From assembly GCA_002350765.1 (NCBI GenBank), contig DEFK01000032.1, forward strand, positions 1 through 40,343: a stretch of 40,343 nucleotides of DNA. The letters are read 5' to 3'. The notes under the pieces were generated by a model. The model was given only the letters and a program-made list of their open reading frames with translations, ran no database searches and was not told the origin of the DNA. A program made the translations under genes and the position numbers. This DNA is from Ruminococcaceae bacterium UBA2854 (lineage in GTDB: Bacteria > Bacillota > Clostridia > Oscillospirales > Acutalibacteraceae). Of the stretch, positions 8,963 through 17,441 are shown in pieces; positions within the stretch are counted from its first letter, which is position 1, and every line of letters begins with the position of its first letter.

Positions 8963-10354
8963 TTATTCAAATGTTTTACCGCGTTTAGCCAGATATTCCT
9001 CGGGAGTTTCGGTCTTGTACAAATCAGGTACAAGCGAATAAACATACTCAGCGTAGGTTATAGTATTTCCGTTTTCGTCTACTCTCGTAGGCTTGTCCTC
9101 GCTGTCCCAGATATAGCGGGCATACTTAAACAACTCGTCGTCAATATAGAAGCCGATTTTCTCATCAACATATTTCTGAGTGGTTAATAAATACTTACTC
9201 ATAAGCTTTTTAAGCTTCGGTAAATCCTTCTTTTCGTAAACTTCCTTTAGCTTATCACGCTTATTTCGCATCTGATACCAGATATCAATACGCTCAACGC
9301 TTCTTCTTACTCTCATAAAAGTATGCCATGCTTTATTGACAGCGGGATTATGAACCTTATCCATCCAGTAATTGTATTCACGCTTACCGTCGGCAATATC
9401 GGCAAAGGATTTTTCGTCATCCTTGGTGTATTCAAGGTATTCCTCGTAAGGAATCTCTGTATCGTAGATAATCGAGGAACGGTTGGAGCCTAAAATCTCT
9501 TCCTTAACTTTATTCTTCCAGTCATTTCCGTAAACCGTGTCGAAATACTTTTCGATTTCGGCGTACACCTTGAATTTCTTTCCCTCAAATTCAACTTCGT
9601 TGACATTCGTATATAAATCAATCGGGAATTTTAAAACCTTACCCTTATCGTCCATATAAGCAAGGCAATCTTCTTTAATATCTGGATTCTTAGCGCGTAC
9701 ATCCTCGGGAATATATCTTGCGGATTTAAAGGGTTTAGTAGCGTTTATGTTAGCGTCCATAACGTACTTAGTCATTTCAGCCTTAGTCATCTTATTGCGT
9801 TTAAAATAACCGTGGTGAATATAGTTAGCGTTATCGAGCTTGATTCTACGCATAACGTAGCCTTTAAAGCGGTTCATATGCGTTACTCTCGTAACAAACT
9901 TAAAGAGAATAATCTTTTTAACGCTTTTCTCCTGACCGTAATTTACGAGCTGAACATATAGCTCTATACCTCTCGCTTCGTTATCGGGCTCGAACTTTCT
10001 TGTAGGTAAAATGGTAATATTGATACCGTAGCACTTTACCTTCTCGGGAGAACCGCCGTCGAAAAAGAGAGAGTTTTTATCCACATAGCGGAATTTAAGC
10101 ATCTGTAAATCAGGATTGTTGTACCAGGACTCGACTACTCTGTCTTTCCTGTTCTTCTCGATATAATCTCCGAGCTTAACAGCGTCGTCAATCGGCATCA
10201 TAATTCTGAAATAACACTGCTCGTTATCATATTTTTTGTGGCTCATAATATACGCGGCGTTTAAACCCGCTACTACGTAGCTTAAGTTTTCTTTCTCGCA
10301 TATTTCCTTAATCTCATCCATAAGTAAGAGCTGTCTTGATTGTAAATCTGTCAT
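8963..10354 (-). CDS. LicD-family protein with degenerate active-site motif
   Basis: A 463-residue protein related to LicD phosphotransferases and to the gene just upstream. The N-terminus (LLLMDEIKEICEKENLSYVVAGLNAAYIMSHKK) aligns with the LicD start, but the catalytic block, normally GTxLGAxRHxGFIPWDDDID, reads LNAAYIMSHKKYDNEQCYFR followed by IMMPIDD. The paired Asp residues are therefore mostly gone. A later LicD-like segment remains (KFPIDLYTNVNEVEFEGKKFKV...YFDTVYGNDW). No signal peptide or membrane segment is evident, so it is probably cytosolic. It starts with a one-base TAATG overlap with the upstream LicD gene, so they are coupled. It may be a non-catalytic partner or have a changed function (inference). 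Confidence 0.75.
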   Translation of the reverse strand: MTDLQSRQLLLMDEIKEICEKENLSYVVAGLNAAYIMSHKKYDNEQCYFRIMMPIDDAVKLGDYIEKNRKDRVVESWYNNPDLQMLKFRYVDKNSLFFDGGSPEKVKCYGINITILPTRKFEPDNEARGIELYVQLVNYGQEKSVKKIILFKFVTRVTHMNRFKGYVMRRIKLDNANYIHHGYFKRNKMTKAEMTKYVMDANINATKPFKSARYIPEDVRAKNPDIKEDCLAYMDDKGKVLKFPIDLYTNVNEVEFEGKKFKVYAEIEKYFDTVYGNDWKNKVKEEILGSNRSSIIYDTEIPYEEYLEYTKDDEKSFADIADGKREYNYWMDKVHNPAVNKAWHTFMRVRRSVERIDIWYQMRNKRDKLKEVYEKKDLPKLKKLMSKYLLTTQKYVDEKIGFYIDDELFKYARYIWDSEDKPTRVDENGNTITYAEYVYSLVPDLYKTETPEEYLAKRGKTFE

Positions 10355-11946
10355 TATTTTTCGCCTCTTTTCTTACGGATATCGAGGTGGAGAAGTCCGT
10401 TGTTGGAGTTTTTCATTACATCGTCGTAGTATTTATCGGCTGTTTCCTTATCGCCGTTAAAGAACGCGATATCGCCGAGTGCCTTTTTACAACGGTCGTT
10501 ATCGGGATTGTCAGCTTTAATCTCATCAATAAGCTTTTTAGCTGTATCGAAATCCTTATTAATAACGTTAATCTCCATATTATAGAGCTTAACTTCCTTG
10601 GAATAAGGATATTTTTCAACAGCTTCTTTAATAAGCTCTTCGGCTTTGTCGTAGTTTTTATAAACCATCTGAGCTTTAATCTCACGAGCCTTTAAAACTA
10701 CGTTCCAAAGCTTTTGCATTCTTTCGTCAAGCTCTAAGCCGTTAGCCTTATAAACCTTTAAGATTTTACTTGCCGCGGTGAAATTATTGCGGTTGTAAAT
10801 CATATTATACATAGCGGCGTAGAAATTATCATTACCGATATCTATTAAATTCTCCCAGTAACGAACGCTGGGGTTAAGTTGTTTTTCGTAATAGAAGGAG
10901 AATAAATCGTCGAGCTTCGCCATTTTCTCCTTCGAGGAAGCGTCAGTCAGCGAGAGCACATCGATATTTTCTTCCTTGATTTTCTTCTCAAGCTTTAATC
11001 TGACGAGCTTGGAAATCTTGCCGTGGACTCCCTCTAAATGCTTTCCGATTCTATAGCCTTCCTCTACGAGAATCTCCTTGGCTTTATATCTTTCCTCTTT
11101 AATCTCTTTTTCGTCGAGCAGACGCATATAATCGGAAACATAATCAGCGCAGGTAATGCCCGTATGCGACATTTTAGAATGCTGCTTCTTTACGTCGGGA
11201 ATAATATTCCAGTCGTCGCCGTAGTAGTAGTTCAGAAGCTCGGCGTAGTGGCCTGATATCGGGAGCTTATGCCCCTCGAAATCAGCGTAGTACACGCTGT
11301 CATAAAGATACTTAGGAGAAATTGAAGTCGGGCCGTACTTTCTGGCGGATACCGAAACATAGGTATCACAATCGTCGTAATGCTGATGGAAAAGCTGAGC
11401 CTCAATTTTCTGAAGCGTCTTTTCCCTGCCGATTCTCTTCTCCATAGCCTTGAACTTATTGTAAAGCTCCATTTCCTTATCAGTCTTGTAGCGGAAATGG
11501 CGGTAGCTTTTATTGGCAAATTCATCGTAAGCAAAGTATAAATCTATTTTCTCCTGCTTTTTAACAGGATCGCCGGGAAGCTCCAAGAAATAGAAAACGT
11601 CTATACTCTGTCCGCAGATAGGTTTCCAGAAAGCGAAGTTCGAGCTTAAACGCATACTCTCAACGTCGATAAAACGTCCGAATGTACCAGGGAAATCCCT
11701 GTCCACTCTGTTATCGCCGTACACGCGTTTTTTGGGATCGAGCTCCTTTTTACAAGCTTCAACGAACTTATAATAGTTATCCTCGGTCATATTGATATCA
11801 ATATCATCATCCCACGGAATAAAGCCCTCGTGACGTACAGCGCCGAGAGTAGTACCGTAGTCGATAAAATACTCGATATCGTACTTCTTGCACATTGCGT
11901 CTATTTCAAGCAGAATATTTAACAAATATTTTTGTGTAGCATCCAT
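10354..11946 (-). CDS. LicD-family phosphotransferase with TPR-like C-terminal tail
   Basis: A 530-residue LicD protein. The canonical nucleotidyltransferase-fold motif is intact (GTTLGAVRHEGF...PWDDDID, residues 31-50). LicD enzymes transfer phosphocholine or other phospho-alcohols from a CDP carrier onto surface glycans; the eukaryotic relatives fukutin and FKRP transfer ribitol-phosphate. After the LicD domain (about 1-260) comes a charged linker, then from about residue 350 TPR-like helical pairs such as NFTAASKILKVYKANG, NYDKAEELIKEAVEKYP and DFDTAKKLIDEIKADNP. AAGGAT lies 5' of the ATG. It sits between the IspD-like cytidylyltransferase and the degenerate LicD, which suggests one surface-glycan pathway. 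The substrate cannot be read from sequence. Confidence 0.85.
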   Translation of the reverse strand: MDATQKYLLNILLEIDAMCKKYDIEYFIDYGTTLGAVRHEGFIPWDDDIDINMTEDNYYKFVEACKKELDPKKRVYGDNRVDRDFPGTFGRFIDVESMRLSSNFAFWKPICGQSIDVFYFLELPGDPVKKQEKIDLYFAYDEFANKSYRHFRYKTDKEMELYNKFKAMEKRIGREKTLQKIEAQLFHQHYDDCDTYVSVSARKYGPTSISPKYLYDSVYYADFEGHKLPISGHYAELLNYYYGDDWNIIPDVKKQHSKMSHTGITCADYVSDYMRLLDEKEIKEERYKAKEILVEEGYRIGKHLEGVHGKISKLVRLKLEKKIKEENIDVLSLTDASSKEKMAKLDDLFSFYYEKQLNPSVRYWENLIDIGNDNFYAAMYNMIYNRNNFTAASKILKVYKANGLELDERMQKLWNVVLKAREIKAQMVYKNYDKAEELIKEAVEKYPYSKEVKLYNMEINVINKDFDTAKKLIDEIKADNPDNDRCKKALGDIAFFNGDKETADKYYDDVMKNSNNGLLHLDIRKKRGEK

Positions 11947-11960
11947 ATTATTCCAAATCC

Positions 11961-12677
11961 TTATAATTCATTACGTTTTTGTTTTAACAGCACATATCCC
12001 TCGAAGAGATCCAAATCTTCTTTAGTTGTGATTTTAATATTAGTCTGGCTTCCCTTAGAGAAATAAATCGGCTTTTTAAGCTCGTACATCATCGTGGTCG
12101 TATGAGGCTCTACACGGTCGATAGCGCCTGTTTCGATTCCCTCCTGATATAAATCGTAAACGAACTTAAACTTAAAAGCGTGGGGGGAATTCATACATAC
12201 TAGAGTATCGCGATCAATATATCTTACGGATTTCTCCTCGTCATCCTTGTAGCCAGAAAGATAGATAAAGGGAATTGTAGAAATAGCGTTGCCCTTTTTC
12301 TCGCATACTTTAATAGCGTCGGATATAATATAATCCTCAACAAACGGAGAAGCTCCGAAATGGATTAAAAGGATATCGTTATCATCCACCTTATATTTTA
12401 GGTTGTTAACTCCGTTCATTACGGAGCCCTGGAAGGTGCTTCCTCCCTCTGTGATCCACTTAACCTTATCGAGGTTATATTTATTAACCATCTCTCTAAG
12501 ATATTCGAGGTGGCTTTTTACGCAAACAATTTCGATAGCGTCAATCTCGGGGTGAGAATTAAACTTCTCAACCGTATACGCTAAAATAGGTTTACCGAGA
12601 ATTTCAATAAACTGTTTAGGACGATCTGCGCCGACTCTGGAGCCTACTCCGCCCGCGAGTATTACAGCTATATTCAT
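11961..12677 (-). CDS. IspD/TarI-like cytidylyltransferase, atypical
   Basis: A 238-residue protein of the IspD/TarI family (CTP plus polyol-phosphate gives CDP-polyol). The CTP-binding loop is clear (LAGGVGSRVGADRPKQF, residues 7-23), as are NSPHAF (163-168, equivalent to the TPQAF block) and NIKITTKEDL (213-222, containing the conserved Lys). The usual HDAARPF motif, whose Asp helps bind CTP and metal, reads HFGASPF (106-112), so that Asp is absent. Its place at the head of a LicD cassette points to a CDP-alditol or CDP-glycerol-like donor for LicD rather than isoprenoid synthesis (inference). A GGGGAG element precedes the ATG; no convincing promoter was found. Confidence 0.82.
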   Translation of the reverse strand: MNIAVILAGGVGSRVGADRPKQFIEILGKPILAYTVEKFNSHPEIDAIEIVCVKSHLEYLREMVNKYNLDKVKWITEGGSTFQGSVMNGVNNLKYKVDDNDILLIHFGASPFVEDYIISDAIKVCEKKGNAISTIPFIYLSGYKDDEEKSVRYIDRDTLVCMNSPHAFKFKFVYDLYQEGIETGAIDRVEPHTTTMMYELKKPIYFSKGSQTNIKITTKEDLDLFEGYVLLKQKRNEL

Positions 12678-12785
12678 TATTACCTAACTCCCCGTTTTTA
12701 TAGTAATGTAACATATATAGTACACCACTAAGTATTTTAAACTATATTTAGTAAATAATCAATTCTTTTTACAATAATGTAATAA

Positions 12786-12813
12786 AAAGGTGAGAGCTTT
12801 TGCCCTCACCTTT
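12786..12813 (-). terminator. Intrinsic terminator of the spoIIIA operon
   Basis: A 9-bp stem (12786-12794 with 12805-12813), followed on the minus strand by a short T-run, abuts the spoIIIAH stop codon at 12814. Confidence 0.85.
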
Positions 12814-13362
12814 CTAAATAGTAACTATTGTAATTTTATCGAAACCAATATTGGTAATTGATTCCACCGTAGACTTAACTACAATCGGTTTCAACCTTTT
12901 TAACTCATCCTTTAAAACCGTTACAGTACAGCCGCCGTCGCTTATATACGAAAGGCAATTTGTAAAGCCTTTCGCCTTTAATGTACTCTCGATAGTATCC
13001 TGTAGTGTAAAGTTCTTTATAACCGCGGCTACGTTAGCCTGAGCCTTGGTTTTCTCGGTTTTTGACGATGAGTCAAGACCTAATACTTCGGAGGCTTTGT
13101 CGATAACCTTATCCTGGGTATTATCTCTAGTGGTTTTTGCTGACGCGAAGAACTGCTTCTGTTTATCGGTCAGAGAATCCGAAGTCGTTTTCTTAGTTGT
13201 TTTTTCGGTACTCGTTGTAGATACTGTAGCGTTTACAAATCTGCTCTCCCCGAGGGTTTTTGAAACGGTTTTCGGGGAGGCTAAGCTCCAGTTAAGATAC
13301 ACAGCCGCTCCCAATGCCACAACCAAAGTAGCCGCCAGGAATTGCTTTTTAAACTTTTTCAT
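12814..13362 (-). CDS. spoIIIAH: Stage III sporulation protein AH
   Basis: SpoIIIAH sits in the mother-cell membrane around the forespore and forms, with forespore SpoIIQ, the feeding-tube channel; its C-terminal domain resembles YscJ/FliF ring proteins. The 182-residue protein has one N-terminal membrane helix (about residues 8-26, FLAATLVVALGAAVYLNW), a Ser/Thr/Lys-rich linker, the KQFFASAKTTRD segment typical of the family, and a compact C-terminal ring domain from about 85. AAGGATTAATATT precedes the ATG. It is last in the operon, as expected. Confidence 0.9.
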   Translation of the reverse strand: MKKFKKQFLAATLVVALGAAVYLNWSLASPKTVSKTLGESRFVNATVSTTSTEKTTKKTTSDSLTDKQKQFFASAKTTRDNTQDKVIDKASEVLGLDSSSKTEKTKAQANVAAVIKNFTLQDTIESTLKAKGFTNCLSYISDGGCTVTVLKDELKRLKPIVVKSTVESITNIGFDKITIVTI

Positions 13363-13378
13363 AATATTAATCCTTTCC

Positions 13379-13394
13379 GTCCGAAAGTTCGGAC
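13379..13394 (-). other. Small intercistronic hairpin between spoIIIAG and spoIIIAH
   Basis: GTCCGA and TCGGAC arms (6 bp, loop AAGT) lie between the spoIIIAG stop (13399) and the spoIIIAH ribosome-binding site. No T-run follows, so it is not a clear terminator; it could affect mRNA stability. Confidence 0.4.
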
Positions 13395-13398
13395 TTAA

Positions 13399-13830
13399 TT
13401 ATTCTTTACTATCAAGCTTAGTTACGCACACTCTCGCGCTCGATATATTAAGCGCTTTCGTTACAATTTCGCTGACTTTTCCAATAACAACAGGGTCATC
13501 ACCTCCGAAACACGCAACAACAACTCCCCTTATTTTCGGCTCAATTTCTTTGGTTTTTGTTGAGCTGTTTTGCAGATAAACACCCTCGGCGGAGTTCTCC
13601 ATTGTAATAAGCACCGAGCACTCTCCTACCCCGTCAACCTGATTCAGCATATCGTTAAGCGAGGTTTGTATCTGTTCTTTATAAGCGGTTATATCGTAGG
13701 AATTATTATCCTTGGGAATCTCTATGAATGTCGATAAGAATATCAGACCTATTCCAAGAGCGCCGCATATAATTAAAAGTCTCCTTATTTTTTCGTCATT
13801 CAGAATATTTTTCAGCTTCGTTATTTTCAA
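13399..13830 (-). CDS. spoIIIAG: Stage III sporulation protein AG
   Basis: A component of the SpoIIIA-SpoIIQ transenvelope complex; in B. subtilis SpoIIIAG forms a large ring. The 143-residue protein has one membrane helix (about 18-36, LLIICGALGIGLIFLSTFI) and an extracytoplasmic domain with LNQVDGVGECSVLITMEN and PKIRGVVVACFGGDDPVV, both family-typical. The start is TTG at 13830 with GGTGA 6 nt upstream; no ATG fits. It begins one base after the spoIIIAF stop and is followed by a 36-nt gap with a small hairpin. Confidence 0.92.
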   Translation of the reverse strand: MKITKLKNILNDEKIRRLLIICGALGIGLIFLSTFIEIPKDNNSYDITAYKEQIQTSLNDMLNQVDGVGECSVLITMENSAEGVYLQNSSTKTKEIEPKIRGVVVACFGGDDPVVIGKVSEIVTKALNISSARVCVTKLDSKE

Positions 13831-13831
13831 A

Positions 13832-14305
13832 CTACGTCACCATCAATTCGGGAGTTTTTTCAAATTTATTTTCTGTTAAAGAAATAATATTATCAGCTTC
13901 GGGTATATCGCTCTTGTTAATATATATGCTGATACGCTCTATATATATTCCCTCAGGATTATCCTTGTTAAGCTTAACATTCGCGCCTTTAATCTTATAC
14001 CCTTTACTCGAGAGATAGCTTTCAACGGAGCTTTCAAGTATACTCTCTGCCTTTTTATACAGAGCTTTTCCGTAGGCTTCATCAGCGGAAGCCGTTACAC
14101 CTTTTTCAAGCTCAGGCAGGTCGATTTTTAAATCAAAATTCATAACGGCGTTTTTTATCGGCGCGATTAAGGAGCATAAAAGAAAAACTCCGATAATTGT
14201 ATTCATTACGCGCTTAGTGTTGGATTTCGGAAGTATTACATAGATTACGGAGGACGCGATCGAAACGGCGCATATAACCGCCGCGATATAAGCAATAGAA
14301 TTCAT
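13832..14305 (-). CDS. spoIIIAF: Stage III sporulation protein AF
   Basis: A 157-residue membrane protein of the SpoIIIA complex. It has two N-terminal membrane segments (about 3-22 and 33-50, IGVFLLCSLIAPI) followed by a soluble domain ending near NIISLTENKFEKTPELMVT. The start at 14305 is preferred over an in-frame ATG at 14365: it gives the family-typical MNSIAYIAAVICAV, has GGGAGG 6 nt upstream, and makes the usual ATGA overlap with spoIIIAE. Confidence 0.9.
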   Translation of the reverse strand: MNSIAYIAAVICAVSIASSVIYVILPKSNTKRVMNTIIGVFLLCSLIAPIKNAVMNFDLKIDLPELEKGVTASADEAYGKALYKKAESILESSVESYLSSKGYKIKGANVKLNKDNPEGIYIERISIYINKSDIPEADNIISLTENKFEKTPELMVT

Positions 14306-15423
14306 CCGAAGCCTCCCAGTATTACAACCGCCGAGCTTGAGATTATGAAAATCATAATCATACAAAGTATTATCGAAAACAGGGTTGATATAACGGTATA
14401 AACGGACTCAAGCAATACGCAGGGTTCTCTCAGGTTCAAGACCTCGCCCACAGCCTTCGCCAGCGCTAAAGTCAGCATCCAGAACAGCGCCTGGACAATA
14501 ACAGGTAAATATACCGCGAGCAGAGCGACTACGGAAACTATTCCTATACCTGATTTTAAAAGTCCTACAGAACCTTGGACAGTTCTGTACGCTTCCGAGA
14601 GCGCAGAGCCGACTATCGGAACAAAGCTTGAAATGGAAAACCTTACCGCCCGAGATGACAACGTATCCGCGCCCATTGATATAACCTGTTTAAAACTTAA
14701 AACGCCTGTAAATATACTTACGGAAAAAGCTAGTATTATTTTAGTCAGCTTAGAAATGAATCTGATCATACCGCTTAGGTTAATATTCGGGGAGATTGAC
14801 GAGGATATTCCGAGCGCGAGGAAGATTTTTAAAAACGGCGCGACTATTTTTGAGGCGATATTTCCCACAGCTTGACCAGTGAATATCATTACGCTGTAAT
14901 AGCCCGCGCCGCTTATCGGCTGTCCCGACAGTCCTAAAGCCAGCACCATAAGCGGAACATACGCTAACATAAAATCAGAGGATGTTGTTATCACGTTGAC
15001 TGTAGACGTTATAAATTCCGTCAAAGGCAATACAAGTACGCATGTTATACAGAGCGTAACGCCCAAGGATATTACGGGTTGTAAAGCGCCGTCGAGGGAA
15101 TTTTTTAAACCGTATAAAATCGAATACAACAGCATAACCGAGATCACCGTGAGAAAAACCCTGAGCGGAGTTTTACCCTGAACGGATATTGCGTTCAGTA
15201 TATTTTCCATAACCTTATCAGGCTTTATATTCTCGAGCGATTTATAATCAAAGCCGTCAATCCCTATATCGTTAAGCGCGGATTTAGCATCATCGGGTAG
15301 TGAATCAAACACTTCATTACTTCGGCTCTCGCTCAGAAAGTCATCATATGTATCGGCTTTAGCGGAAAACACAGATAAAAATACTACGAACAGGACGCCG
15401 ATTATAAAGATAGATTTCTTCAT
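14302..15423 (-). CDS. spoIIIAE: Stage III sporulation protein AE
   Basis: A polytopic membrane protein, the largest of the SpoIIIA complex; 373 residues. It has an N-terminal signal-like helix (residues 3-23, FIIGVLFVVFLSVFSAKA), a short acidic extracytoplasmic region, then about seven to eight hydrophobic segments including FLTVISVMLLYSILYG, LPLTEFITSTV, YVPLMVLALGLSGQPISGAGYYSVM and a C-terminal helix ending VVILGGFG. GGGAGTG precedes the ATG, which overlaps the spoIIIAD stop by four bases (ATGA). Confidence 0.94.
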   Translation of the reverse strand: MKKSIFIIGVLFVVFLSVFSAKADTYDDFLSESRSNEVFDSLPDDAKSALNDIGIDGFDYKSLENIKPDKVMENILNAISVQGKTPLRVFLTVISVMLLYSILYGLKNSLDGALQPVISLGVTLCITCVLVLPLTEFITSTVNVITTSSDFMLAYVPLMVLALGLSGQPISGAGYYSVMIFTGQAVGNIASKIVAPFLKIFLALGISSSISPNINLSGMIRFISKLTKIILAFSVSIFTGVLSFKQVISMGADTLSSRAVRFSISSFVPIVGSALSEAYRTVQGSVGLLKSGIGIVSVVALLAVYLPVIVQALFWMLTLALAKAVGEVLNLREPCVLLESVYTVISTLFSIILCMIMIFIISSSAVVILGGFG

Positions 15424-15815
15424 ATATTCACTCCCGTAAGGCTCAATACCGAAGTCAATATATCCTTATATAAAGGCAGAGCGGTAACAAGCGCCAATAC
15501 CTTACCCGCTACGGAGATATTATTCGCAAGCGCGCGCTGTCCCGCGTCAATACATAAATCGACCGCAAACTCGCAGATAAAGCAAAGCCCGATTGCTTTT
15601 AACAGAATTTTTATATACTCGTACTTTACGGAAACAGTATCAAATATATTCTTTACCGTTTCAAATAACGAGGAAACATTCGTTAAAACAGAAACAATTA
15701 TTATTACGCTTCCCGTCAGCGCTACAAGAAAGGCGATTTCAGCGTTATACCTTCTCAGCGATACGGAGATAACCGCGGTTATAATACCGATAAAACAAAC
15801 AGCCGCAATACTCAT
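15420..15815 (-). CDS. spoIIIAD: Stage III sporulation protein AD
   Basis: A 131-residue integral membrane protein of the SpoIIIA complex with about four hydrophobic segments (AAVCFIGIITAVISV, IAFLVALTGSVIIIVSVLTNV, LLKAIGLCFICEFAVDLC and the C-terminal VLALVTALPLYKDILTSVLSL). FICEFAVDLCIDAGQRALA is strongly family-like. It overlaps spoIIIAC upstream and spoIIIAE downstream by four bases each. Confidence 0.93.
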   Translation of the reverse strand: MSIAAVCFIGIITAVISVSLRRYNAEIAFLVALTGSVIIIVSVLTNVSSLFETVKNIFDTVSVKYEYIKILLKAIGLCFICEFAVDLCIDAGQRALANNISVAGKVLALVTALPLYKDILTSVLSLTGVNI

Positions 15816-16006
15816 AATCCGAAAAGCTGTTTAATCGTACTAAACAGCGAGCTTATCTGTGATACGATTAAAGAAAGAACTACTATTAATCCCGCTAATG
15901 TCGTAAGCATAGCCTGTTCCTCACGACCGCTTCTTACTAATAACTGGTTTAAAACAGCCACGATTATTCCTATCGCCGCTATTTTAAATATCATATCAAC
16001 GTCCAT
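15812..16006 (-). CDS. spoIIIAC: Stage III sporulation protein AC
   Basis: A 64-residue membrane protein with two hydrophobic helices (FKIAAIGIIVAVLNQLL and MLTTLAGLIVVLSLIV) flanking the family signature RSGREEQAM. Size and sequence are typical of SpoIIIAC. AAAGGAATA precedes the ATG at 16006. It is separated from spoIIIAB by 12 nt. Confidence 0.94.
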   Translation of the reverse strand: MDVDMIFKIAAIGIIVAVLNQLLVRSGREEQAMLTTLAGLIVVLSLIVSQISSLFSTIKQLFGL

Positions 16007-16018
16007 ATTTTTATTCCT

Positions 16019-16507
16019 TTACAATAAAATCAGGGCTAAGCTCAACCCCGCGAATAATCCGAGCAGTTTAGAAAGCTTAGATTTCTGTTTTAATTCTTTT
16101 AACGAATTATCTATATTGTTGTTTAAAAGTTCTCTATATAGCTTTATGTGATTCAACTGACCGTCTATATCGGTAGTTCCGAGAATTCTGCCGAACTCGT
16201 AAAATAAATTATAGTCCTCTTTTTTAAGCGCGTAACGCTTAGGCGCAGAGCTTATACAGCTTTTCCAGTATCGCTGAAAGTCAGAGCTCTCATCATTTAT
16301 AAATACATTTCGCAACATATCGGGAGAGGAGTTTTTTACAATAGTAAAAATATCGGAGCAGTTATACCGCATATTCGTTTCGAGCGTAGATAAAAAATCC
16401 TTAAACGCCGATAAAAACTCAAAGCGGTTTTTAAGACGCAGGCTGTAGTAAAAGCCCGCGCCGAAACCCGTTATAACAATCAAAATCAAGCCTAAATATT
16501 TAACCAT
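16019..16507 (-). CDS. spoIIIAB: Stage III sporulation protein AB
   Basis: A 162-residue SpoIIIAB with an N-terminal membrane helix (MVKYLGLILIVITGFGAGFYYS) and a C-terminal hydrophobic tail (LLGLFAGLSLALILL); the middle is helical and charged. I chose the ATG at 16507 rather than an upstream in-frame ATG at 16540: it has GGGGAT about 9 nt upstream and gives the length and N-terminus of the family. It overlaps the end of spoIIIAA by 8 nt. SpoIIIAB acts with the AA ATPase. Confidence 0.9.
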   Translation of the reverse strand: MVKYLGLILIVITGFGAGFYYSLRLKNRFEFLSAFKDFLSTLETNMRYNCSDIFTIVKNSSPDMLRNVFINDESSDFQRYWKSCISSAPKRYALKKEDYNLFYEFGRILGTTDIDGQLNHIKLYRELLNNNIDNSLKELKQKSKLSKLLGLFAGLSLALILL

Positions 16508-17420
16508 AGAGCATATCCCCGCTGATAATCCGCGATACATGTCCTATATTTTCCCTATCCTTCAAAAATACTACCGAGCTAAAGCACCTATTTTTAATCA
16601 GCTTGCTTAAATCGGGGTTATTTAACATTTCGTTTTTATTTCGGCAATGAGCGGAAGCTATAACCTTTACTCCGCTTTTTTGAGCGTAATTCACCGCCGC
16701 TATATCCTCGCCGCTTATTTCGTCACAGATAATAATTTCGGGCGACATACACCTTACCGCGTGCTCAAAACCCGCGCGCTTGGAGTATGACGTAAAAACA
16801 TCGGATAAGCCGACATCGAACTGAGGCTCGCCCTTGTTACAGCCCGCAAGCTCCAGGCGTGTATCTATAAGCGACACCCTGTTTTTATAAGATAACAGCC
16901 GCGCTAAATCACGGAGAATTGTCGTCTTTCCGCTGCACGGAGCGCCGCATATCAAAACGCCTTTATCTAAATTAATTTTCGATAAAAGAATTTTAGCGCA
17001 ATCCTTAACCTCATTCGCTATACGGATATTAAGGGAGCTTATATCACGGATATTATAAATGTCATTATTGCGGTTAACAGCAGTTCCGCATATACCCGCG
17101 CGGTTACCGCCCGAAAGGGTTATAAATCCGCCTGTAATCTCATTCTGTTTTGAGTAAACGGAGTATTCGCATATGCTGGTAAAGGTTTCTTCAATCTCGC
17201 TTTTACTCACGTTTATAAGGTTTTCGCCGATAGTATCGGTTAAGGCGTAGTCATAGTTAATAAAATAGCTTTTATACGGAGTATGGAGAATCAGAGGTTT
17301 ATTAATAATAAGGTGGATTTCCTGTAGATTATCGGGAAGCTTTTTTACGTTGTTAACAGCGTTTCTAAGCGAAAACGGCAGATACGCCGTAACCGTTTTT
17401 AAATTCTTTTCGTATGTCAT
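16500..17420 (-). CDS. spoIIIAA: Stage III sporulation protein AA (secretion-type ATPase)
   Basis: SpoIIIAA is an ATPase related to type II/IV secretion ATPases and is thought to energise the SpoIIIA-SpoIIQ channel. Walker A is GAPCSGKT (about residues 159-166); Walker B is EIIICDE (about 228-234). FITLSGGNRAGICGTAV and SSLNIRIANEV are also family-typical. The start at 17420 gives 306 residues, close to the B. subtilis length. The longer in-frame ATG at 17471 would translate through a terminator-like hairpin. Neither start has a clear ribosome-binding site, which fits a leaderless mRNA (see findings). It heads the eight-gene operon. Confidence 0.93.
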   Translation of the reverse strand: MTYEKNLKTVTAYLPFSLRNAVNNVKKLPDNLQEIHLIINKPLILHTPYKSYFINYDYALTDTIGENLINVSKSEIEETFTSICEYSVYSKQNEITGGFITLSGGNRAGICGTAVNRNNDIYNIRDISSLNIRIANEVKDCAKILLSKINLDKGVLICGAPCSGKTTILRDLARLLSYKNRVSLIDTRLELAGCNKGEPQFDVGLSDVFTSYSKRAGFEHAVRCMSPEIIICDEISGEDIAAVNYAQKSGVKVIASAHCRNKNEMLNNPDLSKLIKNRCFSSVVFLKDRENIGHVSRIISGDMLYG

Positions 17421-17441
17421 AGTAACTAATATGCTTGTACA

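Noticed and set aside
8963..10354. Calling the degenerate LicD gene a pseudogene
   Set aside because: The frame is intact over 463 codons, translationally coupled and with conserved-looking C-terminal segments, so loss of the catalytic motif alone does not justify it.
12678..12785. Promoter of the IspD/LicD cassette
   Set aside because: AT-rich with several -10-like hexamers, but none has a convincing -35 at the right distance.
13046..13579. Plus-strand frame opposite spoIIIAH/spoIIIAG
   Set aside because: Antisense to two well-recognised sporulation genes and crossing their junction; no independent support.
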